Below, piece after piece: positions 28,075 to 36,995 of a DNA stretch of 64,000 nt. The DNA comes from Gammaproteobacteria bacterium. GTDB taxonomy: Bacteria; Pseudomonadota; Gammaproteobacteria; JABHGC01. Positions within the stretch are counted from its first letter, which is position 1. Every line of letters starts with the position of its first letter. Where the stretch lies: assembly GCA_027077805.1 (NCBI GenBank), contig JALWTS010000034.1, positions 62,001-126,000 on the forward strand, read 5' to 3'. The notes under the pieces were generated by a model. The model was not told where the DNA came from. It ran no database searches and was given only the letters and a program-made list of their open reading frames with translations. A program made the translations under genes and the position numbers.

Positions 28075-28762
28075 GTTTTTGCAATGCCATCAAATAATTC
28101 ACATCAATATCCTTGCCTAAAGTATAGTGTTGAGTCAGTGGGTGATAACTCATGCCTGTTATATCGAATACTTCTAAGTCAGTGCCTCTCGTCCAACTGA
28201 CTAGTTCTGAGGGGCGAATAAATTGTTGATAGTCATGTGTGCCTTTGGGGAGTAGTTGTAGTAAATATTCTGCGCCAACAATGGCCAATAAATAGGATTT
28301 GGGATTGCGATTGAGAGTCGATAAAAATAGTAAACCATTGGGTTTGAGTAGATTAGCACAGGCTTGGATAATTGATTGTGGGTTGGGAACGTGTTCTAGC
28401 ATTTCCATGCACGTTATAACATCATAATATTCTGGTTGTTGCTGGGCAGTGTCTTCCACGGTTTGTTGTTTGTAATCGGCTTCTAAGCCTGATTCTAATA
28501 GATGCAGTTTGGCAACTTCCAATGGCGAGGGACTCATATCAATGCCTGTTACTTTTGCCCCCGCCATGACTAAGGCCTCGGTTAAAATGCCACCACCACA
28601 GCCAACATCTAGAACTAGTTTATTGTTTAATTCGGCAAATTGTTGAATATATTGCATGCGTAATGGGTTAATATCATGCAAAGGTTTAAATTCACCCTCA
28701 GTATCCCACCAACGATAGGCGATTTTATCGAATTTATCGAGTTCTGCTTGATCAATATTCAT
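28064..28762 (-). CDS. ubiG: Ubiquinone biosynthesis O-methyltransferase UbiG
   Basis: This SAM-dependent enzyme performs both O-methylations in ubiquinone synthesis. It has 232 residues, the normal length, with YRWWDTEGEFKPLHDINPLRM at the N-terminus, motif I LDVGCGGGILTEAL, an acidic GIDMSP after strand 2 and MEMLEHVPNP. It overlaps the gph start and is itself overlapped by the end of the acylase gene. Confidence 0.95.
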   Translation of the reverse strand: MNIDQAELDKFDKIAYRWWDTEGEFKPLHDINPLRMQYIQQFAELNNKLVLDVGCGGGILTEALVMAGAKVTGIDMSPSPLEVAKLHLLESGLEADYKQQTVEDTAQQQPEYYDVITCMEMLEHVPNPQSIIQACANLLKPNGLLFLSTLNRNPKSYLLAIVGAEYLLQLLPKGTHDYQQFIRPSELVSWTRGTDLEVFDITGMSYHPLTQHYTLGKDIDVNYLMALQKHGE

Positions 28763-31065
28763 TTTTTATCCGCTTTATCAACTTTTATTAATTCTAAGAA
28801 ATTTTTATCAAATACTGGCCAATACTGTCCTTGTTGCCATAAGGGATCCAAGTCTTGATAATGTTTGGATAGCATATGACCTGATTGTCCAATTGTCAAA
28901 CTCCAACGACTATTTTCAGGTCGTTTTAAATCCCAGATTAAACGAGTGGTTGCACCTTGTTTGGGCAATTCCGTTCTTACTAGTCCTAAATAGCCTTGTT
29001 GGGGAGAGTTTTTCACTCGAAACCAACGACCGATAACTGGAATTGCGGTCAGTGGATGTTGGCTTTGGCGACGGTTATTTTCAGAATATGGGGTTAAGGC
29101 TTGTTGATCTATCTCGTTTATTAATAAATTAGCCAGTTGCTCTGCATTAATGCCAAAGGCGGAGACACCTTGCGGTTCTTGTAATACCATTAACATCCAA
29201 GCATTTTTTAAACGCCAGTAGTAGGGAGGAGGGGGATTATTAGCATCAAAAAAATGTTGGGTAACTTTTGCGATCAAGGTTTGATAAAGTTTGTTACTGA
29301 TGGTAACTGCTTCAGTAAAGGTAGTGGGATCATCGACTGCCTTGCCATTCCAGTGTTGCCAACGTTGCAAACGTTGTTGTTGTTTAGGATTATTAATGGT
29401 GCTATGTTGACTAAGCCATTGTAATACTATTTGATAATAACGACTATGGGTATCCCGTTGTAATTGTTGCATTTGCTTCATATTGGCATTGCTTATTTGG
29501 TTTAAATAACTGCGTAAACGCTGTTTGCGTTCATCACTGCCCCAAGAATGTTCCCATTGTTCCACCCAGATACGTTCATTAGCCGTTGCTAATGATTGTG
29601 CTTGTTTTTTAACGGGATAATAACGTCTATGGCGTTGACTGACCGGTGCTAATCCTAACCATTCCCCTTGTAAGGCAGGTTGTAATTGACGACCACTGAC
29701 TTGGCGTAACACACTAACTCCTGAGGCTCGATAACCAAAGTTACCTGCTTTGTCCATCATTAACACATTTTGATGGGGTAATCGCATTTGATCCACCGCT
29801 TGGTTAAAACTCTGCCAATCTTTGGCTTGATTGATTGGTATAGTAGGGAGTTGCAATAACTCAGGATGGAAGCCTAACCATTGGCGTGAAATATACTGTT
29901 GTTGTCCTTGCCATTTAATGCTTTTCAAAGGGCCTCTATGCGTAAATTTAGCGGTAATTTTAATAGGGTCTTGATCTTTCACCTTAATGATCTGTTGACG
30001 AATTTGAATTGGTTTCCAAACAGGATGTCCTTGTTTGTCTTTGCGGGCCAAATAAAATTCACCGTCTTCGCTAATGGTTTCTAGTAAATAATCATCAATG
30101 TCTTCTTCAATATTCGTTAATGCCCAGGCAATGTGAGCATTCATACCTAAGATAATCCCAGGAATGCCTGGGACTGTCACACCTACTACCCATTGTCGCG
30201 GTGAAATATATAAACGTAAGCCAAACCATAGTGAGGGTACGTTATAGCCAAGATGCGGATCATTCGCAAGAAAATGGGCTTGTGGATTTGACCATGCCCA
30301 ACTATTGCTTCCAGGGTAAAATTGTGTTGGGGCGGTTTTAATGTTGGGTAGCTTGTCTAAGGGCTGTGCGGGTAGCCAATCTTTCTTGGGGGGGAGGAGG
30401 AGTGAGTTTGGATTTGTGCCAAATAAGGGTTGATTCCAAGGATGATCGTTGGTCAATAAAAATTGTGCCCAAGTTTTGGGTAAGGTTTGATGCCAAATAG
30501 TTTGCTTTAATTCCGTGTCAGCTAGTTTGGATAATTGACTGACTAATTCCATAAAAATTAAGATACTATCCCAGCCATGCCAAGGCTTGGGTTTGGTATT
30601 GAGTAATTTGTATTCAATGCCCCAGTGGTTTGATGAGTTTTGTATGAATTGATTAACGCCTTGGGTGTAAGCATCAAGATATTGGCGTTGATTCGCAGGC
30701 ATTTTTTGATAGGCTTGTTTGGCAATTCTTTGCCAGTCTTCTTGGCGATGTATGATATCGTGATTGACAGACACTTCACCAAACCACTCACTTAAATGAC
30801 CAGAAGCACTACGTCGCATTAAGTCCATTTGCCATAAGCGTTGATTAGCAATGACATAGCCTTGGGCTTTGACGAGTGCTAACCAATTTGGTGCTTGAAT
30901 CGTTGGTATGCCGTGTTGATCCCATTTTATTTGAGTATGTTGATCTAATTGTTCAGGTAAGGATGGTGTGTAAATACTACAGCTTTGTAAGTGTAAGCAA
31001 GATAGTAACATAATCAGGTAAAAAATTAAATGACACCGAAAAAAAAGCATTTGCATTTGATCCAT
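28759..31065 (-). CDS. Lipoprotein penicillin-acylase family (Ntn) hydrolase
   Basis: The 768-residue protein belongs to the penicillin amidase/acylase family. A hydrophobic N-terminus ends in LQSC, a lipobox, so the mature protein should be attached to a membrane. The self-cleaving nucleophile is Ser253 in FYPGSNSWAWS, which marks the end of the spacer and the start of the beta chain; conserved features after it include ANDPHLGYNVPSLW and NAHIAWALTN. The family hydrolyses amide bonds in penicillins, acyl-homoserine lactones and other N-acyl compounds, including siderophore precursors. The substrate is not readable here. The gene lies first in a run with ubiG and gph; the stop overlaps ubiG by four bases. 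Confidence 0.88.
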   Translation of the reverse strand: MDQMQMLFFRCHLIFYLIMLLSCLHLQSCSIYTPSLPEQLDQHTQIKWDQHGIPTIQAPNWLALVKAQGYVIANQRLWQMDLMRRSASGHLSEWFGEVSVNHDIIHRQEDWQRIAKQAYQKMPANQRQYLDAYTQGVNQFIQNSSNHWGIEYKLLNTKPKPWHGWDSILIFMELVSQLSKLADTELKQTIWHQTLPKTWAQFLLTNDHPWNQPLFGTNPNSLLLPPKKDWLPAQPLDKLPNIKTAPTQFYPGSNSWAWSNPQAHFLANDPHLGYNVPSLWFGLRLYISPRQWVVGVTVPGIPGIILGMNAHIAWALTNIEEDIDDYLLETISEDGEFYLARKDKQGHPVWKPIQIRQQIIKVKDQDPIKITAKFTHRGPLKSIKWQGQQQYISRQWLGFHPELLQLPTIPINQAKDWQSFNQAVDQMRLPHQNVLMMDKAGNFGYRASGVSVLRQVSGRQLQPALQGEWLGLAPVSQRHRRYYPVKKQAQSLATANERIWVEQWEHSWGSDERKQRLRSYLNQISNANMKQMQQLQRDTHSRYYQIVLQWLSQHSTINNPKQQQRLQRWQHWNGKAVDDPTTFTEAVTISNKLYQTLIAKVTQHFFDANNPPPPYYWRLKNAWMLMVLQEPQGVSAFGINAEQLANLLINEIDQQALTPYSENNRRQSQHPLTAIPVIGRWFRVKNSPQQGYLGLVRTELPKQGATTRLIWDLKRPENSRWSLTIGQSGHMLSKHYQDLDPLWQQGQYWPVFDKNFLELIKVDKADKK

Positions 31066-31145
31066 TAGGATGAGTTATAATAATAAGTTAATATATCGTC
31101 TTTATATTGTAGTGGAATTTTATTTGGTAAGGGGAATTGGTATCT

Positions 31146-33953
31146 ATGATTTTAAAACGCATTTTTGTACCCAAATGGCAACATGCTAATCCGAGTATTC
31201 GTTATAAAGCCATTGCTGACATGGAAGCCGATCAACCTTTATTACTGGAAATTTATCACCAAGAACAAGATTTAGCCGTCCGCCAATTGATTATTGGAAA
31301 AATCAATGAGTTATCGATTCTAAACAAATTATTAGATAAAGTAGTGAGTGCAGATACCGAAGCGGAACTCAAAACTACCCTTATTGAGCGAATCGTAACC
31401 GTATTGACGAATTTAAAGAACAGTGCCGAATTAAAACAATATAAAGACTATTTTGACAATATTAAGCAAGAGGATATTTGGAAATCCGTCTTACTGCATG
31501 CAACATTGTCAGAACTGCGTTTACAAGCATTAAACTTAGTGGATGATATTGAAGTGTTGACCCAATGTGTTTTACATGATGAGGTAAGCAAAGTTCGTTT
31601 AGCCGCCTTAGATAAGATTTCAGATAGCACCGCTTTAAAAACCATTCTTAATAAAAGCCGTAAAAAAGATAAAAAAGTTCATCGTTTAAGCAAAGAAAAA
31701 CTTGAAAAATTAGAATCTTTAGCAAAACGCCCACAATTAATTCAGCAAGAAGCGGAAACGATTTGTCATTTAGTTACCACCATTATTAAACAAGGACAAT
31801 GGTTGGCATTTGCAGACTTAGAACAGCGTTGGCATGGTGTAGAAGCCGAAGTTGATGCCAAAACCAAAGCACAATATGAACAAGTATGTCAACAATATCA
31901 TCAAGCAAAACAGCAACACCAACAGCAACAACAATCCCAACAACAACAACGACAATGTTGTCAATCCTTGGAAAAATTAGTGCTAACTGCCAATCAAAGT
32001 GAGAATATTGAAGAAGTTAGACAACAATTACAACAAAGAAGTGATGAATGGCAGATGTTGCCAAATAAAACGGTAGAATATCAGCAACAATTTGAACATT
32101 TATACCAAACCATTACCACACAGTTGACACGATTGTCAAAATCACAGCAGTTATTAAGCCAATTACAGCAATTAGTGGTCAAAGGGGAACAACTGTTACA
32201 ACAGTCACCCGTATTATTAAAACAACTAAAATCATGGCAGTCTCAGTGGCAAACTATTGGTCATTTAGAGTTAGCACCTGCTCAAATATTAAAACAACGT
32301 TTATTAGAATTAGACAAAAATTTAAATCAACGTTATCAGCAACAACAACAGCAACAAGCAGAATATCAACAACAAATTCAATCAGAACTATCACAGCTAC
32401 AACAGTGCTTAGAACGAGGTAATTTAACGGAGGTAATAAAATCACAAACTAAGATTCAGCAATATTTAAAAGCGAATGATTTTTCAGAACGTTATATTAA
32501 AAAAATCGAAGATAAACTCTACCATCTACAACCGCAAATTCGAGAATTACAAGGTTGGCAAAAATGGGGGAGTTTGCAAGTGAAACAACAATTATGCGAG
32601 CAAATGGAGGCATTAATCGGCAGTGAGCAACATCCAGAAGATATTGCGACGGCCATTAAGGAACTACGCCAACAATGGAAAAAGCTGGATCAGCTTGGAC
32701 ATAATTCGAATAAAGCCTTATGGGATCGCTTTAATCAAGCAGGCGTAAACGCTTATCAACCTTGCCAATCTTATTTTGAACAACGTTCTCAAGAACGTCA
32801 TGATAATTTAATAAAGCGTCAACAAGTCTGTGAAAAATTGGAACAATTTTTAGCGACTACGAATTGGGCCGAAGTCAATTGGAAACAAAGCTACCATTTT
32901 TCTCAAAAAATTAGAAAACAGTGGCGAGAAATCGGACCCACTGATCGTAAAGACAAAAAACGCATTGAACAACGCTATCGGCAATCCATTGATGTATTGA
33001 ATCAATATTTAGATCGAGAACGTGAACGTAATCTTAGCTTTCGCAAACAATTGATTCAACAAATCCAAGATTTAGAATCATTGGAATTAGCTCAAGCCTT
33101 GCAACAAGTAAAACACTTACAACAACAATGGGAAACCACAGTCCCCGCAAGAAATTCGGTGGAAAACCAGTTATGGCGTGATTTTAAAGAAAGTTGTGAT
33201 GCGGTTTATGATAAAAAACGTGCCCAGAACAGTGAACAGCAACAACAATGGCAACGAAATCAACAACAAAAAGAAACATTATTACAGCAATTACAACAAT
33301 TATCCGAAGTTGACGATATACAACAAATGCAATCAGAATATCAGCAATTACAAAGGCAATGGTCGCAGATTGGTGAGCTTGAAAAATCAGCAGTTAAACA
33401 TTTAGAACAGCAATACCAACAAGTTTGTCAAAGGATTGAACAACATCAGTCAAAATTAGAATGCAAGCAACAGCAACAAGTGATTGCCTTATTAAAAGCC
33501 AAAGCAAATATTTGTACTCAAATTGAAGTGATGGCGGAAACCAGAGAAAACAATACAGAATCTTTAACACAATTAAAACAACAGTGGTCAGCATTCGATC
33601 CCTTAGCATCATCCGACTTGGAACAAGCCATTCACCAGCGTTATCAACAAGCCTTAAATTATTTAGATTCTTTGCTTGGTTTTGGTGATGCCTGTAAAAA
33701 AAATAAATCGCAATTACAAATGTATTGTATTCAGCTAGAAATTTTAGCAGGTTTAGAATCGCCTCCTGAGTTTCAACAACAGCGTATGCAATATCAAGTC
33801 GCGCGTTTATCTTCAGCTATGCAGCATGATCAAGCTAATACAATAGAAGATAGTTTTGTCATTCAGCAACAATGGTATCTCACCGGGCCAATTTTAACTA
33901 GGGATCGTGATGATTTAGATCAACGTTTTTGTCATATTATTGCGAATTTGTAA
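31146..33953 (+). CDS. DUF349 repeat protein, glutamine-rich
   Basis: This long gammaproteobacterial protein contains several DUF349 units, each with a pattern like W...WRQIGPTDRKDKKRIEQRYRQSIDV or ELRQQWKKLDQLG. The N-terminal 200 residues look like HEAT-type helical repeats (LRLQALNLV-like). The whole molecule should be alpha-helical and coiled coil, with very many Gln runs, for example around residues 260-275. Function is unknown in most of the family. I chose ATG at 31146 (935 residues) because AAGGGGA ends nine bases upstream; a TTG at 31137 is the nearest alternative. The 3' end overlaps the convergent rtcR by 39 bases. Confidence 0.85.
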   Translation: MILKRIFVPKWQHANPSIRYKAIADMEADQPLLLEIYHQEQDLAVRQLIIGKINELSILNKLLDKVVSADTEAELKTTLIERIVTVLTNLKNSAELKQYKDYFDNIKQEDIWKSVLLHATLSELRLQALNLVDDIEVLTQCVLHDEVSKVRLAALDKISDSTALKTILNKSRKKDKKVHRLSKEKLEKLESLAKRPQLIQQEAETICHLVTTIIKQGQWLAFADLEQRWHGVEAEVDAKTKAQYEQVCQQYHQAKQQHQQQQQSQQQQRQCCQSLEKLVLTANQSENIEEVRQQLQQRSDEWQMLPNKTVEYQQQFEHLYQTITTQLTRLSKSQQLLSQLQQLVVKGEQLLQQSPVLLKQLKSWQSQWQTIGHLELAPAQILKQRLLELDKNLNQRYQQQQQQQAEYQQQIQSELSQLQQCLERGNLTEVIKSQTKIQQYLKANDFSERYIKKIEDKLYHLQPQIRELQGWQKWGSLQVKQQLCEQMEALIGSEQHPEDIATAIKELRQQWKKLDQLGHNSNKALWDRFNQAGVNAYQPCQSYFEQRSQERHDNLIKRQQVCEKLEQFLATTNWAEVNWKQSYHFSQKIRKQWREIGPTDRKDKKRIEQRYRQSIDVLNQYLDRERERNLSFRKQLIQQIQDLESLELAQALQQVKHLQQQWETTVPARNSVENQLWRDFKESCDAVYDKKRAQNSEQQQQWQRNQQQKETLLQQLQQLSEVDDIQQMQSEYQQLQRQWSQIGELEKSAVKHLEQQYQQVCQRIEQHQSKLECKQQQQVIALLKAKANICTQIEVMAETRENNTESLTQLKQQWSAFDPLASSDLEQAIHQRYQQALNYLDSLLGFGDACKKNKSQLQMYCIQLEILAGLESPPEFQQQRMQYQVARLSSAMQHDQANTIEDSFVIQQQWYLTGPILTRDRDDLDQRFCHIIANL

Positions 33954-35534
33954 GTTTTTTATTTCTGTCCAACTTAAACCAAACCGTTTAAGATACTTAC
34001 TCAAACGATCCGCATCATTCTTAATTTTCTTATCCGAACCCGTATTCGCAAATAATTTACGACCTGCGGCACTTAATGATTTTTCACTACGACAAACTTT
34101 AATTACTTCAGCAAGTTGCACTCGATTAAATAATTCTATCGCTTGAATTTGTTTTTGGCTAAATAGCTGACTAAGTGTTTGCATAGACTCATCTTGATGT
34201 GCATAATGCCATAGTGTTTTTAAACGTTGAATTTCTTCATTAACATTATCTACTCGGATTCGTCCTAACTCTGCAAGGGTTGCCATACGAGTAATTGATG
34301 CGGATAAATCTCGAAAATTCGCTGACCAAATTGCCTCACTAGATAAACAAAATTTTAAATATTTATCTCTAGCTTCTTTATTAAAACTAATATTTTGGGC
34401 ATATTGTTGGCAGTATTGTTGGAGTTCATAGTCAATATTAGGCTCAATATCTTCACGTCTGTCTTTTAAACTAGGGAGTTGGTAAGTCCAAAGATTTAAA
34501 CGTGCCAATAAATCTTCTCTAAATTTGCCAGTAACAACTTGTTTATTTAAGTCTTTATTGGTACCTGCTAATAATTGAAAATCACTGCTGATTTCTGTAT
34601 CAGAACCCACTGGCAGAAATGTTTTGGTTTCAATTGCTCGTAAAATCATGGCTTGTTCATCCAAACCTAATTCGGCAATTTCATCTAAAAATAATACCCC
34701 ATGATTGGCTGATAATAATAAGCCGGCACGATTGCTTACTGCTCCTGTAAATGCCCCTTTTTTATGGCCAAATAAAGCTGACATGGCATTATCACCTTTT
34801 AAAGTGGCACAATTAACTTCAATAAAATTACCTTTAACCTGATGGCGTAGCTTTTTAAGCTCATAAATTCGTTGTGCTAATTGTGATTTTCCTGCCCCTG
34901 TTGCTCCCATTAACAATACAGGCGATCGAGTTTTAATCACAACTTTTTCAATTTGGGCAATCATGTGATTAAAGGTTTTGTTTTTAGTTTTAATCCCTGA
35001 TTTTAGAAAAGATGTCGCTTGTTGTTGTTCTTTAGCAAAACGTTGGGCAATTAGATCATATTTGGCTAAATCTAAATCAATAATCGTATATTTACCTGCC
35101 CCATCTTGATATCGACGTGGGGGTGAGCTTTGTAATAGTTTTGCAGGAAAGTAATGTGCTTCTGTGAGTAAAAACATACAGATTTGTGCAACATGCGTAC
35201 CAGTAGTGATATGCATATAATATTGTTCCTGTTCAAGATCAAATTCATAGTGAATCGCAAATTCATATAAAGTGGCATAAACCTCTTCAAAATCCCAAGG
35301 GTTTTTTAAATTTACTGTATGACAATTGACCATAGTTTCTGGTGAGATTTGTTGAATATCACTGATAATTAAATTGGCTAAAGTCTGATCATTGTTAGCC
35401 ACGAGTAATTCTAGCGTATTCACTAACATGTCCTCATGTTGACATAAACTGACTGTGGGTCGCCATTTTTGCCAACGTTTTAAATCTTTAGTAACACCAT
35501 CTAAAACCGTCCCTAAAAAACCAATGACTACCAT
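33915..35534 (-). CDS. rtcR: Sigma-54-dependent RNA repair regulator RtcR
   Basis: The 539-residue activator has an N-terminal RtcR/CARF-type sensor region (about 1-180), a AAA+ domain, and a C-terminal helix-turn-helix. Walker A GATGAGKS lies at 210-217, the sigma-54 contact loop GAFTGA at 260-265, and the Walker B segment is VLFLDEIAELG. In enteric bacteria RtcR senses RNA-derived ligands and switches on rtcBA. Here it is divergent from rtcB with a 202-base space that carries a matching sigma-54 promoter. The tail overlaps the DUF349 gene. Confidence 0.95.
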   Translation of the reverse strand: MVVIGFLGTVLDGVTKDLKRWQKWRPTVSLCQHEDMLVNTLELLVANNDQTLANLIISDIQQISPETMVNCHTVNLKNPWDFEEVYATLYEFAIHYEFDLEQEQYYMHITTGTHVAQICMFLLTEAHYFPAKLLQSSPPRRYQDGAGKYTIIDLDLAKYDLIAQRFAKEQQQATSFLKSGIKTKNKTFNHMIAQIEKVVIKTRSPVLLMGATGAGKSQLAQRIYELKKLRHQVKGNFIEVNCATLKGDNAMSALFGHKKGAFTGAVSNRAGLLLSANHGVLFLDEIAELGLDEQAMILRAIETKTFLPVGSDTEISSDFQLLAGTNKDLNKQVVTGKFREDLLARLNLWTYQLPSLKDRREDIEPNIDYELQQYCQQYAQNISFNKEARDKYLKFCLSSEAIWSANFRDLSASITRMATLAELGRIRVDNVNEEIQRLKTLWHYAHQDESMQTLSQLFSQKQIQAIELFNRVQLAEVIKVCRSEKSLSAAGRKLFANTGSDKKIKNDADRLSKYLKRFGLSWTEIKNLQIRNNMTKTLI

Positions 35535-35540
35535 AAGATT

Positions 35541-35591
35541 TTATACTCTAATATTTTATAAAAAATTCTAAAAAACTAGAATATAGTATAA
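35541..35591 (+). promoter_or_regulatory. Candidate upstream activator sites for RtcR
   Basis: Two nested inverted repeats lie between rtcR and rtcB. TTATACTCTA (35541-35550) pairs with TATAGTATAA (35582-35591) with one mismatch. Inside it, ATTCTA (35565-35570) pairs perfectly with TAGAAT (35577-35582). The centre is about 145 bases upstream of the expected rtcB transcription start, a normal distance for an enhancer protein. That RtcR binds here is inference. Confidence 0.4.
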
Positions 35592-35685
35592 ATGATTAAG
35601 AAATTATTTTTTACTATATTTTAAATAAAAAATAATTTACTATTTATTTCAATAAGTTAAAATAAAAATATTATTTATTTTAATA

Positions 35686-35703
35686 TTGGTACAGTGATTG
35701 CTT
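35686..35703 (+). promoter_or_regulatory. Sigma-54 promoter of rtcBA
   Basis: TTGGTACAGTGATTGCTT has the invariant GG (35688-35689) and GC (35700-35701) separated by exactly ten bases, the defining -24/-12 geometry. Only one base differs from the TGGCAC core. The predicted start is near 35713, some 24 bases before the rtcB ATG. The adjacent RtcR gene codes the matching activator. Confidence 0.85.
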
Positions 35704-35736
35704 TTAGGTAAGTATCAAATTACAAAGGAGCAAATC

Positions 35737-36963
35737 ATGAGCCAACAAGGATATGATGTGATTGCCTCACCAAATAGCCTTCCAATTAAAATGTGGACTC
35801 AAGGCGTACCTGTGGATGATAAAGCCAAAGCACAATTAGCAAAAACTGCCAGTATGCCATTTGTGTATAAATGGTTGGCAGTAATGCCTGATGTGCATGT
35901 CGGTAAAGGCTCTACTATTGGTAGTGTGATCCCAACCCAAGGGGCAATTATTCCTGCAACGGTAGGGGTTGATCTTGGTTGTGGGATGATGGCAGTGAGA
36001 ACCTCTTTAACTGCGGCTGATTTACCGGATAATTTATTTGGATTACGAACTGCTATTGAACAAGCCGTACCACATGGTCGTAGTGTTAATAGAAGCAAAC
36101 GTGATAAAGGTGCTTGGGGTAATATTCCAGAAACAACTGCCAACGCTTGGCAACATTTAGCCAGTGGTTTTAAACAAATTACGGATACTACGCCTAAACT
36201 AACGAAAACCAATAATATTAATCATTTAGGTACTTTAGGTACGGGTAATCATTTTATTGAAATCTGTTTAGATGCGGCAGATCGAGTGTGGATTATGTTA
36301 CATTCAGGTTCTAGAGGTGTCGGTAATGCGATTGGTAGCCATTTTATTGAACTCGCTAAAAAAGATATGCAAAAATGGTTAATTAACTTACCTGATAAAG
36401 ATTTAGCGTATTTACCTGAAGGAACTGATCATTTTAATGATTATGTGTTTGCAGTAGAATGGGCGCAAGATTTTGCGAGAACCAATCGTGAAGTAATGAT
36501 GGCAAATACCATTATGGCTATGCGTAAAGTCATTACGAAACCTTTTGATGTGGGAGTCGAAGCAATAAACTGTCATCATAACTATGTAACGAGAGAACAT
36601 CATTATGGTAAAAATATTTTTGTGACTAGAAAAGGGGCAGTGCGAGCGAGAAAAGGCGATATGGGAATTATCCCTGGCAGTATGGGCACTCGTTCTTATA
36701 TTGTCCGTGGTTTGGGTAATGAAGAAAGCTTTTGTAGCTGTTCACATGGTGCAGGGCGGGTGATGTCGAGAACTGACGCTAAAAAACAAGTCTCTTTAGC
36801 ACAACATATTGCGGCAACCAAAAATGTGGAATGTCGTAAAGATGTGGATGTTATCGATGAAACACCATCAGCATATAAAGATATTGATAAAGTAATGCAG
36901 GCACAGAAAGATTTGGTGGAAGTGGTTTATGTGTTAAAACAGGTGGTTTGTGTGAAGGGATAA
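35737..36963 (+). CDS. rtcB: RNA ligase RtcB
   Basis: This GTP- and Mn-dependent enzyme joins 2',3'-cyclic phosphate or 3'-phosphate RNA ends to 5'-OH ends. The 408 residues equal the length of E. coli RtcB. The histidine that takes the guanylate falls at His337 in SHGAGR, matching E. coli numbering. Metal-binding signatures include VDLGCGM and CHHNYV. I chose the ATG at 35737 because AAAGGAG stands seven bases before it and because a TTG at 35698 lies inside the promoter itself. rtcA follows after 32 bases. Confidence 0.97.
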   Translation: MSQQGYDVIASPNSLPIKMWTQGVPVDDKAKAQLAKTASMPFVYKWLAVMPDVHVGKGSTIGSVIPTQGAIIPATVGVDLGCGMMAVRTSLTAADLPDNLFGLRTAIEQAVPHGRSVNRSKRDKGAWGNIPETTANAWQHLASGFKQITDTTPKLTKTNNINHLGTLGTGNHFIEICLDAADRVWIMLHSGSRGVGNAIGSHFIELAKKDMQKWLINLPDKDLAYLPEGTDHFNDYVFAVEWAQDFARTNREVMMANTIMAMRKVITKPFDVGVEAINCHHNYVTREHHYGKNIFVTRKGAVRARKGDMGIIPGSMGTRSYIVRGLGNEESFCSCSHGAGRVMSRTDAKKQVSLAQHIAATKNVECRKDVDVIDETPSAYKDIDKVMQAQKDLVEVVYVLKQVVCVKG

Positions 36964-36995
36964 ATCCCTTCCCCTTAAAACAGGAAAAAATACCA

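Noticed and set aside
31920..31960. CAA-rich repeats as a CRISPR or satellite array
   Set aside because: They are in-frame glutamine codons of the DUF349 protein with no spacer-repeat pattern.
35698..35736. Upstream TTG as the start of rtcB
   Set aside because: It lies within the -12 element, has no Shine-Dalgarno sequence and would add 13 residues not needed for the 408-residue family length.
35799..36212. Reverse-strand frame of 137 codons inside rtcB
   Set aside because: It is antisense to the most conserved part of rtcB and carries no recognisable domain.
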